DNA of 64,000 nucleotides from Coenobita brevimanus (Eukaryota; Arthropoda; Malacostraca; Decapoda; Coenobitidae). Numbering within the stretch: the stretch's first letter is position 1; every line of letters starts with the position of its first letter. Positions 1 through 9,952 of the stretch are shown here, piece after piece. The stretch covers positions 14,394,203 through 14,458,202 of the forward strand of contig CM064713.1 of assembly GCA_032717465.1 (NCBI GenBank). Direction: 5' to 3'. Made by a program: the position numbers and the translations under genes. The notes below the pieces were generated by a model. The model was not told where the DNA came from and did not search any database. It saw nothing but the letters and a program-made list of their open reading frames with translations.

Positions 1-815
1 TCTCTTCATCAGTCTTTCACCCTCCATCCTCTCCACATGGCCAAACCACCTCAGTGTGTTCCTCATAACGCTTCCTATCACATCCACATCAACACCACAA
101 TGCTCCTTTATATCCTCATTCGTCAGCCTGTCTCTCCATGTGATGCCACAGGCTCCTCTTAAATAACTCATTTCCACTGCTCTCACTCTTGACTTGTGTC
201 CTTCCAACAACGTCCAAGCTTCACTTCCGTACGTTAGAGTTGGTATCACAATACTGTCAAGTAGTAACTTTTTCACTTCCATGCTCACTTCCCTGTTTCT
301 TATCACTGTTTTCAAAGAACCAGCAACCTTTCTTCCCTGCTGTACCCTTTCAAGCACATCACCCTCCAAACCTCCATCCTTACTCATCACACTATCCAAG
401 TACTTAAACGTACTCACATTTTCCAATTCCTCACCATCCAACCTCGCCGTACATTCACTGACTTCACCTCTCTCAAAGACCATCACTTTACTCTTCTCTA
501 CATTCACCTTTAGATTCCGTTTCTTACACACTCTCTCAAACTCATCCACCAAGCCTTGCAGCTCCCCTTCGTCTTCACCAACAACACAGTATCATCTGCA
601 AACAACAGTACAGGGAGTTTCCAAACACTATCCTCTCTCACCAGGTCCACTCCAACATCCACTACCCTACCTTGGTAGGGTGACATTGTTAAAACCAAGT
701 ACTTTTGCGATGATCTCATCGAGGTCACTGAGGGGAGGCAGTGCAGGACCACAACCTGCAATAGGGGGCAAATTGCCAATGATTAATTTGTCCATTACTT
801 GTAGCTGAAGAATTA
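1..815 (-). mobile_element. LINE family A, 3' part of reverse transcriptase (RTE-like), decayed
   Basis: Read on the minus strand, this stretch encodes the RT palm motif LLFADDTVLL (around 575-610) and, near the window edge, the C-terminal signature RWFGHVER (about 33-54). The reading frame is broken in several places, so it is a dead fragment, and its 3' end lies left of the window. The same family recurs at 17657-18995, 19690-20025 and 26998-28288, where the 3' end carries a GATA-type tail. RT copies element RNA into DNA at the target site. The clade is uncertain: RTE-like by overall motif style. Confidence 0.85.
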
Positions 816-872
816 TTTGGGAGGACAGCTAGTATTCAATAAACCAGAAAATAATCTGAAAATAATAAGTTA

Positions 873-1696
873 CACTCAACCCTCGGCTATCACTCCCAAT
901 TGGTCCCGCTATGGCTGCGCTATAGCCGAAACCGTGATAGCCGAATTGAAGAAGTTATGGTAATAATTCTAATTGGTGCCATGACCTCAATATTTACCCC
1001 TAAGATACCTTTTTTGTACCACATATTTATATATCATAGTCTAAAAATGAGCATGTTTTAACAAGTGGGTTGGTGGAGGGTTAGTGCCCCTCCCTGTAAA
1101 ACAAATAACTCCGAGTCAAATGGCCACCCCTTACGGGATTATGGCATCTGGCAATAGATAGATAGATCATGATTCTTATAAATACCCCTCACAGTTGATT
1201 CATTGATGTTATGTTTCTTCCCCACACTTCGCTTGGTCTCACCATTCTCTATAAGTTTCACATTTCCAGTTTATCTGCATAACTTAGGTTCTTCCTCTTC
1301 TTTATTTCCCTGCCAGGTGCCGCAGCATTATGTTGGGTGATGGTAGGGGGATGGGGAGGGGGTACGTTGGCCATGGTCATATCATAAAAAAGGTTATTGT
1401 TCTCGCTATCACTGTTCACGGTCTGAGGGCGCGCACTTGAATGGTTTGGCAGGCAAGAGACTCGGTAGGGCGGCCAATCAGCGCTTGGCTGGCGCTGACG
1501 TCACACGACCAATCATGGAGTGAAGCTTTTGTTGGCTGGGCGAAGCACTGGAGCCTGGCCTTTTTTAAATTTTTGAACATTTGCGGTGCGCGATAGCAGG
1601 CATTTAGTGCATGATAAAGGTATTTGGGTAGTTTTTTATATAGGCGTGATAGCAAGATATGCTATAGCGGAACCCATGATAGCCGAGGGTTGAGTG
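873..1696. mobile_element. TIR DNA element (mariner/Tigger-type), non-autonomous
   Basis: The ends are perfect inverted repeats: CACTCAACCCTCGGCTATCA at the left and its complement at the right. They are flanked by the dinucleotide TA on both sides (871-872, 1697-1698), as expected of Tc1/mariner/pogo elements. There is no transposase ORF. The interior has been invaded by a GATA-tailed SINE. A partial inverted copy of the right half lies at 7513-7781 within the inverted duplication. Confidence 0.85.
1060..1172 (+). mobile_element. GATA-tailed SINE-like element inside the TIR element
   Basis: About 110 bp ending in CACCCCTTACGGGATTATGG, then a CTGGCAATAG (GATA)n tail. The last ~50 bp match the 3' end of LINE family A (for example 19960-20022). 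The body contains TAGTGCCCCTCCCTGTAAAA, which is shared with the inverse copy at 16715-16860. No convincing Pol III A/B boxes are seen. Confidence 0.6.
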
Positions 1697-2091
1697 TACA
1701 TGGTTGGCCCTACTTGCACTTTGAGCTAGGTCAACGGGTATTACACTATCTCAACTGCACACCTTTTTTCCTAAGAAACTTCCATCGGAACTTAGTAATA
1801 CCTCAAGTACAAGGAGTTCTGTTTATTTTGTCTAACTGCAATTTGTTATTTATTTTTTTGAAGCACTTCCTTGTATTACTTAAATTTTATTGAACTGTGG
1901 TAACAAGCCATATCAACAAGAATGCTGGTAAAGGTATGCTTTCTTGGAAGGAGTAGAAGGACTTTACCAATGAAATTCATATTCCTCCAGCTTGTTTTGT
2001 TTTGTTTTTCTGATCAGGGCTATATATAACCTTTTTCTGCTGCTTCTACTGCTTAAACCTTTACCTTACCAAGAATGTTTTTACATGGTCT

Positions 2092-5000
2092 CGTTTCGTT
2101 TTCGTTTCGTTTTTAAAGGCTCCAACATGCTTGCATGTGTCGGCCTTGGTCACCTAATGGCGGCTCTCCACGCTGCACGATCCATTGCAGCTTCCCTGTT
2201 CAGTCCCTTAACCCTAAGGTCACACTTAATGACCTCGTCCTGTGTCTTTCTCGGTCTACCCCTAATAACCCCACCCCCAATATTAACACTTCTCACCTTC
2301 CTCACCCAATTATCATCCACCATCCTCTCCACATGTCCAAACCACCTCAATCTACCTCTCCTCATCACAACACCAATACACTCCAGTCCCATCCTACCTC
2401 TCAACTCTTCCATTGTAAACCCAGCCCCTCCAGGCCTTGGACGCAGGGACGCACTGCACATCCACCTAATCATTGTCATTTCTGTACGTCTGAGCCGGCG
2501 AATGTCTTCCTCCTTCACTGCCCAGGTCTCACTGCCATACAGCATTACACTCCTAACACATGCTGCATACAAAGACCCCTTAGCACGTAGGGAGAGCCCT
2601 CTCAATGTCAGGAGAGGCAAGAGCTCCCTGAACTTCTTCCAACCACTTCTCACCCTAGCCACAGAGCCAGCTCCAGCCCCACCTCCAGCACACAACATGT
2701 CTCCCAAATAACAAAACTCTTCCACACACTCAAGAGATTCACCAGCAAGTTCAATCCTTTCACGTCTGACGATCTCCACCTGCTCACCGGCACGCCGTAC
2801 ACATAAAATCAGCATTATCTTGCAGTCTACCTCTGATACCACTACATCTCTTATGCACCCATTTATCACACACACCGCACAAGATGGAATTACTTCCCAC
2901 GCCCTTGTGGCAAACTGCACATGGCCACTCTCCCTCGTCTTTGACAGTACCGCCACCAACCCTAGATATCATCACTTTTGTTTTATCTGCATTTACCCTT
3001 AAACCCTTTTGCCCCATACCATCTCTCCACTTCCTAAATCTTTCCTCCGCCTCCCTTTCATTCTCTGCAATCAACACCAAATCATCAGCATACAACAACT
3101 CCCACGGGAGTCCGTTTCTAAAGTCACGTGAAAGGGCTTCAAGTACCATGATAAACAACATGGGACTCAAGACTGACCCCTGATGCACACCAACATTCAC
3201 GGAAAACTCATCACTCAAATCTCCATTCACTCTCACCTGGGTGTGAGCACCCACATACATGGCCATAACCACCCTAACCAGCCACTCCTCCAAGCCAAGC
3301 TTTCTCATTGCCCACTTCACCACCTCTCTAGGGTCTCTGTCAAAGGCCTTTTCCAAATCAACAAAAACAAAATAAAGATCCCTTCTCCTACCAATATATT
3401 TTTCCTGAAGCTGTCGAACAATGAATATGGCATCAGTGGTCCCCCTACCTGGCATAAACCCAAACTGCATCTCATCAATATTCACTCTTTCTCTAATCAT
3501 ACCTTCTAAAACTCTCTCCATTACCTTCATTATCTGATCTAAAAGCTTTATACCTCTATAATTTCCTCTTTCCAGGGCATCACCCTTCCCTTTATACACA
3601 TTTACAATTACACTCTTCAGCCAATCATCTGGGACAACACACTCATAAATAATCCTATTTATCAGGTCAGTGACTAAACTCACCCCTATATCGCCTGAGG
3701 CCTTCAACATTTCGGCAGTCAACCCAGACACACCTGCTGCCTTCCCCACCCTCATCCTGCCTATTGCCTCACTCACAGTAGCAGTATCAATCAAAGGCCA
3801 AGGGCCAGACACTGGATCTGCTGGCTCCAAACCTTCCCTGTCCCAGTCAAACTCCTCATTCAACAACCGGTTATAATGCTCTCTCCATGCATCTTTAATA
3901 TCCTCACTGTTCACCACTACCCTTCCTTCATCATTCTTCACACACTGCTCACCTATGATATCCCGATTATCCCTCTTCACCTGACCTGCCACCCTAAATA
4001 TATTTTTCCTTTCCCCATGATTTAGGTTATCAAGTAATTGTCTCTGTGACTCAGACTTTGCCCTGTATACCTCTCTCCTAGCCCTACGCTTGCCAGCCAA
4101 ATATTCCTCTTTGCTACCACCCTTCTTCCATTCCCGGAAAAGCCTTCTTTTCTCCTTAATTGCAGCTTCTACACCCTCATCCCACCACCAAGTTACTTTA
4201 TGTCTTGGTGGTCCTCTTGTCCAGCCGCATGTTACATCAGTAACTCTCAAGAAATTGTTCTTGAGGGCTCTGTACTGTTCATTAACGCCTCTGTCTACAG
4301 CTCCATGTTCAGCCACCACTCTCCTCAACTTGCTATAGAAGGCATCCCTTACTACTTGGTTTTTCAGCTTCCATATTTTCCTCCTAGGTACATAAGTCCT
4401 CTTTTTCATCACTTGTTCTTTAAGCACCATATCACAAATCAATAGTTTGTGCTGCTGCACACACTCCTCACTTCCTATAACTTTAACATCCCTCACTAAC
4501 CTCCTATCGGCCCTCCTAACCAGAAAATAATCTATCTGACTGCTATTTCCCCCAGACTCATACGTAATTAACCTACTGTCTCTTTTCCTAAAATATGTGT
4601 TGCACACAATCATGTCCGTTGCCTCCCCAAACTCAAGTATCCTTTCCCCTTCTGCATTTCTTAGACCATATGCACATCCCCCATGCACTCCTTCATAACC
4701 TTGTGCTGCTTCACCTACACGACCATTTAAGTCCCCTCCCAAAATCACTATCTCATCATCCCGCATACCACCCACTACACGTATTAAATCATCCCAAAAT
4801 CTATCTTTCTCTGATTCATCCAATCCTGCCTGTGGGGCATATGCCGATATAATCACAGCTATCTTTCTTCCCAACAGAATTTTCACTACCAATATCCTAT
4901 AGCTTACTCTCAAAACATTCATAACATATTCCACCCATTTCTCCACAACCATCACACCAACACCTCCATATCCGTCTGTCCTCCCCTGCCAAAACAACTT

Positions 5001-5373
5001 ATAGCAACAGTCCTTCCCAACAATCTTTCTGGCTGATCCACCCCTGTACCGGACTTCCTGCAAACACGCCACATCCACCCACCTCCTACTGAATGCCTCA
5101 ACGACTTCCCCTGCTCTTCCCCTCAAACTTCCCACATTCCATGAACCCACCCTCATCCCCATGGGTGATTTACTGTCCTCAGGCTTGCTTTGAAACCTTT
5201 TTTGTTTTGTCATCTTCATTATTAATAATTGGGGACAGACACAGCACAGGTCCCACTCACTGCACAATCCCAGGTCCAGGCAATGGATTTGGGACCCCTA
5301 GCCCACCAGCTTACCAGTGGCTGTGGTAGTGGCCTCGGGGCACCCTGCCAGGACAGCTGCAGGGACACCCTCT
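2092..5373 (-). mobile_element. Near-full-length RTE-like LINE (family B), 3.28 kb
   Basis: The boundaries come from comparison with the empty site in the inverted arm (around 7118-7128), where the flanks join directly. A short TCT is present on both sides. The element reads leftward: 5' UTR (5220-5373), a long endonuclease/RT ORF, and a 3' end at 2092 with an AAACG-type microsatellite tail instead of poly(A). Only one disruption of the ORF is evident, so this is one of the younger LINEs in the window. Confidence 0.9.
2150..5219 (-). pseudogene. LINE B polyprotein: APE endonuclease + reverse transcriptase + PHD-like finger, one frameshift
   Basis: This is the retrotransposition protein. The start is chosen at the ATG giving MKMTKQKRF, because the longer reading uses a non-ATG codon. 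The N-terminal ~250 residues form an AP-endonuclease-like (EEP) domain: GSWNVGSL, CLQEVRY, GGDLNGRVG, SQIDYFLVRR and QHKLLICD. The reverse transcriptase follows: YRGIKLLDQ, FVDLEKAFD, VHQGSVLSPML and the YADD catalytic motif (LLYADDLVLIA). After the RT comes a Cys/His cluster of PHD type (CAVC, CGVCDKWVHKRC, CTAC). The frame then shifts close to 2790 and the C-terminal part (EFCYLGDML, RWFGHVERM) continues to 2150. In the conserved DLEKAFDRxPRE block the x is Asp, where Val is usual in relatives I remember. The element is probably inactive as it stands because of the frameshift. The PHD-like finger between RT and C-terminus is known from several marine-invertebrate LINEs (recalled, not searched). 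Confidence 0.9.
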
Positions 5374-5530
5374 GACTGTAACAATTCAATGGATGAATAA
5401 AGCCACAACAATACTCAGCTAGTATGATTAAATTTGTGAAACTAATAGGGATGCTTTCACTGTATGCAGTACTTTAAGAACTGGACAAGAATTATAAAAA
5501 AAAAAAAAAAAAAAAAGGAAAAAGGAACTT

Positions 5531-6394
5531 ATGGACTCGGTATGGTCAAGCAATAAGCTCTTCGCAGACGATGCCAAGCTCTACAGAAGAATCAGAAACC
5601 CAGCAGATGGAGAGATTCTTCAGGAGGACATCACCAGACTACAGGAGTGGAGCAGAAAATGGCTTTTAAATTTCAGTGAGGAGAAGTGCAAGGTCATGCA
5701 TCTTGGGAGAGGAAATCCAGAGTACCAGTACCATATGGGTGACGCTCCACTAACCACCACAGAGAAGGACCCAGGTTTATACGTTACCCCCAACCTGAAG
5801 CCAACAGCACAAGTTGCCAAGGCAGCAGCCAATGCAAACTCCATGGTGGGACTCTTAAGAAAAACTTACACCTTCCTGGATGCAGAGATATTTCTCCCGT
5901 TGTACAAATCTTTGATCAGGCCCCGGATGGAATACAGTGTCCAAGCATGGTCACCACACACCCGTCGAGACATTAACAAGCTCAAACAAGTACAACGGAG
6001 AGCCACTAAACTAGTCCCGGAGCTATCCGAACTGTCCTACGGGGAAAGGCTGGCCCGTCTTGGCCTCATCACACTGGAGGAAAGGAGGATACGTGGTGAC
6101 ATGATTCAGACATACAAGGTACTCCACGGTATTGATGCAGTTAAAGGTGGAAATTTTCTTCAACTTGCATTAAGAGACAACCAACCAAACACCAGAGGAC
6201 ACAGTCTGAAGCTAGTCAAACTCAGGCACAGAACCACACGGAGGACAAAAAATTTTTATGCAAGAGTAGTGAACCATTGGAATAGTCTCCTGGATGAAGT
6301 AGTCACGAGCCAGAGTGTGAATGCTTTTAAAAATTCGTATGACAAGTATGTTGAGACTGTAAAACAGAGAAAAGGCACCTTTTATGAGCACTGA
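5531..6394 (+). pseudogene. CR1-like LINE reverse transcriptase, C-terminal ~287 codons (5'-truncated)
   Basis: The uninterrupted frame starts inside the RT domain at SNKLFADDAKLY (the FADD catalytic pair) and runs through LNFSEEKCKVMHLG, LYKSLIRPRMEYSVQAWSP, VQRRATKLVPEL and FYARVVNHWNSL to a stop. This order is typical of the thumb and C-terminal part of CR1/L2-type (Jockey group) LINE polymerases. It lacks the endonuclease and the RT fingers. An A-run of about 21 lies just upstream (5497-5518). The ATG at 5531 is internal to the domain, so this is a fragment and not a host gene. Its first ~115 bp are repeated inverted at 6845-6960. Confidence 0.85.
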
Positions 6395-6469
6395 CTCCTA
6401 TGCCTCTTAACTATCACTAAATGTAAGCAATCACTAAAGGTAAGCAATGGAGGCTGATCCTTACCTGCT

Positions 6470-6826
6470 GCAACCAGTCCTTCACTGTACATTGCAATTC
6501 GGGCTCTTGCCTCAGCCTGCACAGTCTGCCACCTTTTCTGGCGCTCCTTTATGCTTCTGTCTGTGCCTGGGTATACGAAATTAAGATTGTCACATATGCT
6601 TTTCCAAGCATCCTGCCAGGCACGATGTGTGTACTCCCCGCTGAAACGAAGCTCCCTTTAGGATTTTTACATTATCCAAGAGTAGTCGTGCTAACAGCAG
6701 TATGCTGTCCGGTGTCCAATTTTGTTTTCGGTAATGTTTCTCCTTTTCTTGCCTTCTCTGCTGGGTTGTATTGGCTTCCATTGTATCTTTTGCTCTACTC
6801 CCCGAATCGCACACAAGAGTGACCAC
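6470..6826 (-). pseudogene. Harbinger-associated Myb/SANT-like DNA-binding domain fragment
   Basis: The minus strand reads NWTPDSILLLARLLLDNVK, and in another frame THRAWQDAWKSICDNLNF followed by YPGTDRSIKERQKRWQ and AEARARIAMYSEGL. Together these resemble the trihelix Myb/SANT-like protein that accompanies PIF/Harbinger transposases. At least two frameshifts separate the pieces, one at an ACACAC run near 6622. After GLVAAG the sequence reads GGTAAG, a plausible splice donor, so this may be one exon of a decayed two-gene element. No TIR was located for it. Confidence 0.6.
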
Positions 6827-6844
6827 TTCTTCTTCTTCTTAGGT

Positions 6845-6965
6845 TCCTGTAGTCTAGTGATGTCCTCCTGAAGAATCTCTCCATCTGCTGGGTTTCTGAT
6901 TCTTCTGTAGAGCTTGGCATCGTCTGCGAAGAGCTTATTGCTTGACCGTACCGAGTCCATAAGTT

Positions 6966-7002
<37 letters not shown>

Positions 7003-7781
7003 CTTGTCCAGTTCTTAAAGTACTGCATACAGTGAAAGCATCCCTATTAGTTTCACAAATTTAATCATACTAGCTGAGTATTGTTATGGCTTTATTCATC
7101 CATTGAATTGTTACAGTTAGACCATGTAAAAACATTCTTGGTAAGGTAAAGGTTTAAGCAGTAGAAGCAGCAGAAAAAGGTTATATATAGCCCTGATCAG
7201 AAAAACAAAACAAAACAAGCTGGAGGAATATGAATTTCATTGGTAAGGTCCTTCTACTCCTTCCAAGAAAGCATACCTTTACCAACATTCTTGTTGATAT
7301 GGCTTGTTACCACAGTTCAATAAAATTTAATTAATACAAGGAAGTGCTTCAAAAAAATAAATAACAAATTGCAGTTAGACAAAATAAACAGAACTCCTTG
7401 TACTTGAGGTATTACTAAGTTCCGATGGAAGTTTTGTAGGAAAAAAGGTGTGCAGTTGAGATAGTGTAATACCAGTTGACCTAGCTCAAAGTGCAAGTAG
7501 GGCCAACCATGTACACTCAACCCTCGGCTATCATGGGTTCCGCTATAGCATATCTTGCTATCACGCCTATATAAAAAACTACCCAAATACCTTTATCATG
7601 CACTAAATGCCTGCTATCGCGCACCGCAAATGTTCAAAAATTTAAAAAAGGCCAGGCTCCAGTGCATCGCCCAGCCAACAAAAGCTTCACTCCATGATTG
7701 GTCGTGTGACGTCAGCGCCAGCCAAGCGCTGATTGGCCGCCCTACCGAGTCTCTTGCCTGCCAAACCATTCAAGTGCGCGC
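6845..7781 (-). repeat. Right arm of 935-bp inverted duplication
   Basis: Reverse complement of 1430-2091 joined to 5374-5646. Its inner end stops within the CR1-like reading frame (after ITRLQE). Its outer end stops inside the TIR element at CAAGTGCGCGC, where the RNase H palindrome begins. The T-run here (6967-6997) is longer than the A-run in the left arm. Confidence 0.9.
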
Positions 7782-8709
7782 ACGACGGCAGCAATCTTTG
7801 TCCCTTGCCTTTCTCTGTGAAAAACTTGGAAACTAGACGGGTTTCATCCTATCTTTGCTGCCGAGCTTTATGCCATCCTGGGTGCCTTGGAGTTTATCAG
7901 AGAGACATTTCCACCCCAGGTAGTTGTCATTTTTTCCGATTTCCAGTCTTCCCTAGCCCTTTTGTGCTCCAGGCGTCCATCCTCTCATCGCAAACTAGTC
8001 TTCAACTGTCACTCTGTTCTTCTCTTTCTCCATGAACAAGGTTATATTGTACATTTTCAGTGGGTCCCGTCCCACACAGGCATCCATGGAAACACCGTCG
8101 TTGATGCTGCAGCCACACTGGCACATGACATAACAGATATTCAATCCTATCCTCTTGACTTTTCCTCCTTCTCATCACACACCTTTAGCACCCTCTTCAA
8201 CTTATGGAATTCTGCTATCCCTGACCTATTCCGCAACACCACACTCTCGGCATACCGTTCCTCCTCTGCCCCACAACCTTGGGTTCGCTCCCCCAGCCGC
8301 GACCTGGACACCGCATTGGTTGGCCTACGGCTTGGTCACACTGCACTCAATGCACACCTGCACAGGATAGGCCTCTCCCCTACTCCTTCGTGCCCATGGT
8401 GTGGCGACACAGAAGAGACCATCCTCCACTTCGTCTTTCGGTGCCCGATATTCTTCTCTGCTAGAACATTTTTCCGTTCAGCCTTGATCGCCTGTGGTGT
8501 GTATGACTTCACGCTCCCCATTCTGCTAGCTGGTGTCGGGCTACCAGAGGACCTCAAGACCAAGGTGCTACGCAGCATGAAACAGTTCCTCCGCATCACA
8601 GGTCAAATTCGACGCCTTTAATCCCTGTTAGTGACATGAGTCTCCACTGCTTTTTCCAGATCTCAACCGATCACTAGTTCATGGTCATCCCTGCAAGGCC
8701 CCACTTCTT
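7781..8709 (+). repeat. Left arm of 929-bp near-perfect palindrome
   Basis: Pairs with 8727-9655 as an inverted repeat of identical length (929 bp each) with only a handful of mismatches noted. The 17-bp spacer is 8710-8726. The arms hold the RNase H end of a LINE, with the 3' ends facing each other. Confidence 0.95.
7788..8621 (+). pseudogene. LINE RNase H domain and C-terminal tail (left copy, truncated, one stop)
   Basis: The frame carries FAAELYAILGALEF (catalytic Glu), VIFSDFQSSLALL (catalytic Asp), FQWVPSHTGIHGN with the following VVDAAA (His and last Asp), then a Cys/His tail CPWCGDTEETILHFVFRCP typical of RNase H-bearing LINE polyproteins (I/Jockey-like groups). The sequence containing the first catalytic Asp is missing because the palindrome arm ends there. 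A TGA replaces a codon that is TGT in the right copy, upstream of KTWKLDG. The stop at 8621 follows TGQIRRL. RNase H degrades the RNA strand during reverse transcription. Confidence 0.85.
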
Positions 8710-8726
8710 GGTGGAGGTGGTACAGC

Positions 8727-9655
8727 AAGAAGTGGGGCCTTGCAGGGATGACCATGAACTAGTGATCGGTTGAGATCTGGAAAAAGCAGTGGAGACTCAT
8801 GTCACTAACAGGGATTAAAGGCGTCGAATTTGACCTGTGATGCGGAGGAACTGTTTCATGCTGCGTAGCACCTTGGTCTTGAGGTCCTCTGGTAGCCCGA
8901 CACCAGCTAGCAGAATGGGGAGCGTGAAGTCATACACACCACAGGCGATCAAGGCTGAACGGAAAAATGTTCTAGCAGAGAAGAATATCGGGCACCGAAA
9001 GACGAAGTGGAGGATGGTCTCTTCTGTGTCGCCACACCATGGGCACGAAGGAGTAGGGGAGAGGCCTATCCTGTGCAGGTGTGCATTGAGTGCAGTGTGA
9101 CCAAGCCGTAGGCCAACCAATGCGGTGTCCAGGTCGCGGCTGGGGGAGCGAACCCAAGGTTGTGGGGCAGAGGAGGAACGGTATGCCGAGAGTGTGGTGT
9201 TGCGGAGTAGGTCAGGGATAGCAGAATTCCATAAGTTGAAGAGGGTGCTAAAGGTGTGTGATGAGAAGGAGGAAAAGTCAAGAGGATAGGATTGAATATC
9301 TGTTATGTCATGTGCCAGTGTGGCTGCAGCATCAACGACGGTGTTTCCATGGATGCCTGTGTGGGACGGGACCCACTGAAAATGTACAATATAACCTTGT
9401 TCATGGAGAAAGAGAAGAACAGAGTGACAGTTGAAGACTAGTTTGCGATGAGAGGATGGACGCCTGGAGCACAAAAGGGCTAGGGAAGACTGGGAATCGG
9501 AAAAAATGACAACTACCTGGGGTGGAAATGTCTCTCTGATAAACTCCAAGGCACCCAGGATGGCATAAAGCTCGGCAGCAAGGATAGGATGAAGCCCGTC
9601 TAGTTTCCAAGTTTTACACAGAGAAAGGCAAGGGACAAGGATTGCTGCCGTCGTG
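8727..9655 (-). repeat. Right arm of 929-bp near-perfect palindrome
   Basis: Reverse complement of 7781-8709. Beyond 9655 the LINE sequence continues in this copy only, up to the assembly gap. The right copy is therefore the parental one and the left copy is the inverted duplicate. Confidence 0.95.
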
Positions 9656-9723
9656 GAGGGTGGGAAGGGGACATGGGAGCCATCTGTAAAAATCTGAATA
9701 AAGCTAGCGTTTCGGAGGGACAC
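8815..9723 (-). CDS. LINE RNase H domain protein, open 302-codon frame (partial polyprotein)
   Basis: The frame is open with all four RNase H acidic positions: IFTDGSH (Asp), LAAELYAIL (Glu), IFSDSQSSLALL (Asp) and GNTVVDAAA (Asp), preceded by the WVPSHTGIHGN histidine motif. The C-terminal tail CPWCGDTEETILHFVFRCP and the ending GQIRRL match the left copy. The ATG is probably internal: the LINE polyprotein should extend upstream into the N gap at 9763-9862, so this is the 3' end of a LINE of the RNase H-containing groups. It is not evidence of a host RNase H gene. Confidence 0.85.
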   Translation of the reverse strand: MSLRNASFIQIFTDGSHVPFPPSTTAAILVPCLSLCKTWKLDGLHPILAAELYAILGALEFIRETFPPQVVVIFSDSQSSLALLCSRRPSSHRKLVFNCHSVLLFLHEQGYIVHFQWVPSHTGIHGNTVVDAAATLAHDITDIQSYPLDFSSFSSHTFSTLFNLWNSAIPDLLRNTTLSAYRSSSAPQPWVRSPSRDLDTALVGLRLGHTALNAHLHRIGLSPTPSCPWCGDTEETILHFVFRCPIFFSARTFFRSALIACGVYDFTLPILLAGVGLPEDLKTKVLRSMKQFLRITGQIRRL

Positions 9724-9762
9724 TAGTTCACCAAAGAAGGGTAGGGAATTGGGACAGTCAAT

Positions 9763-9862
9763 NNNNNNNNNNNNNNNNNNNNNNNNNNNNNNNNNNNNNN
9801 NNNNNNNNNNNNNNNNNNNNNNNNNNNNNNNNNNNNNNNNNNNNNNNNNNNNNNNNNNNNNN
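9763..9862. other. Assembly gap, exactly 100 N
   Basis: A run of 100 N, the conventional filler for a scaffold join of unknown size. It interrupts the RNase H LINE on the left and the start of segment Y1 on the right, so continuity across it is not proven. Confidence 1.
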
Positions 9863-9952
9863 ACTCCCTATTGGGTCTAGAATAGTAACCGCTTAAAAAA
9901 ATGAAAACGCAGCACCACAGCTGGGCTGCCTGGTAGCGCCATGTTTACTGTA

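Larger units (their letters stand above)
1430..5646 (+). repeat. Left arm of 935-bp inverted duplication (split by a LINE)
   Basis: The segments 1430-2091 and 5374-5646, once joined, are the reverse complement of 6845-7781 (662+273 against 937 bp). The arm carries half of the TIR element, an AT-rich anonymous stretch, an A-run and the start of a CR1-like RT fragment. The 3.28-kb LINE between the two parts is missing from the other arm, so it inserted after the duplication. Confidence 0.9.

Noticed and set aside
5531..6394. Independent host gene of 287 codons
   Set aside because: Entirely CR1-like RT C-terminal sequence starting in the middle of the catalytic domain.
8815..9723. Host RNase H gene
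   Set aside because: The Cys/His tail and ending are those of LINE polyproteins, and the frame runs from within the element toward the gap.
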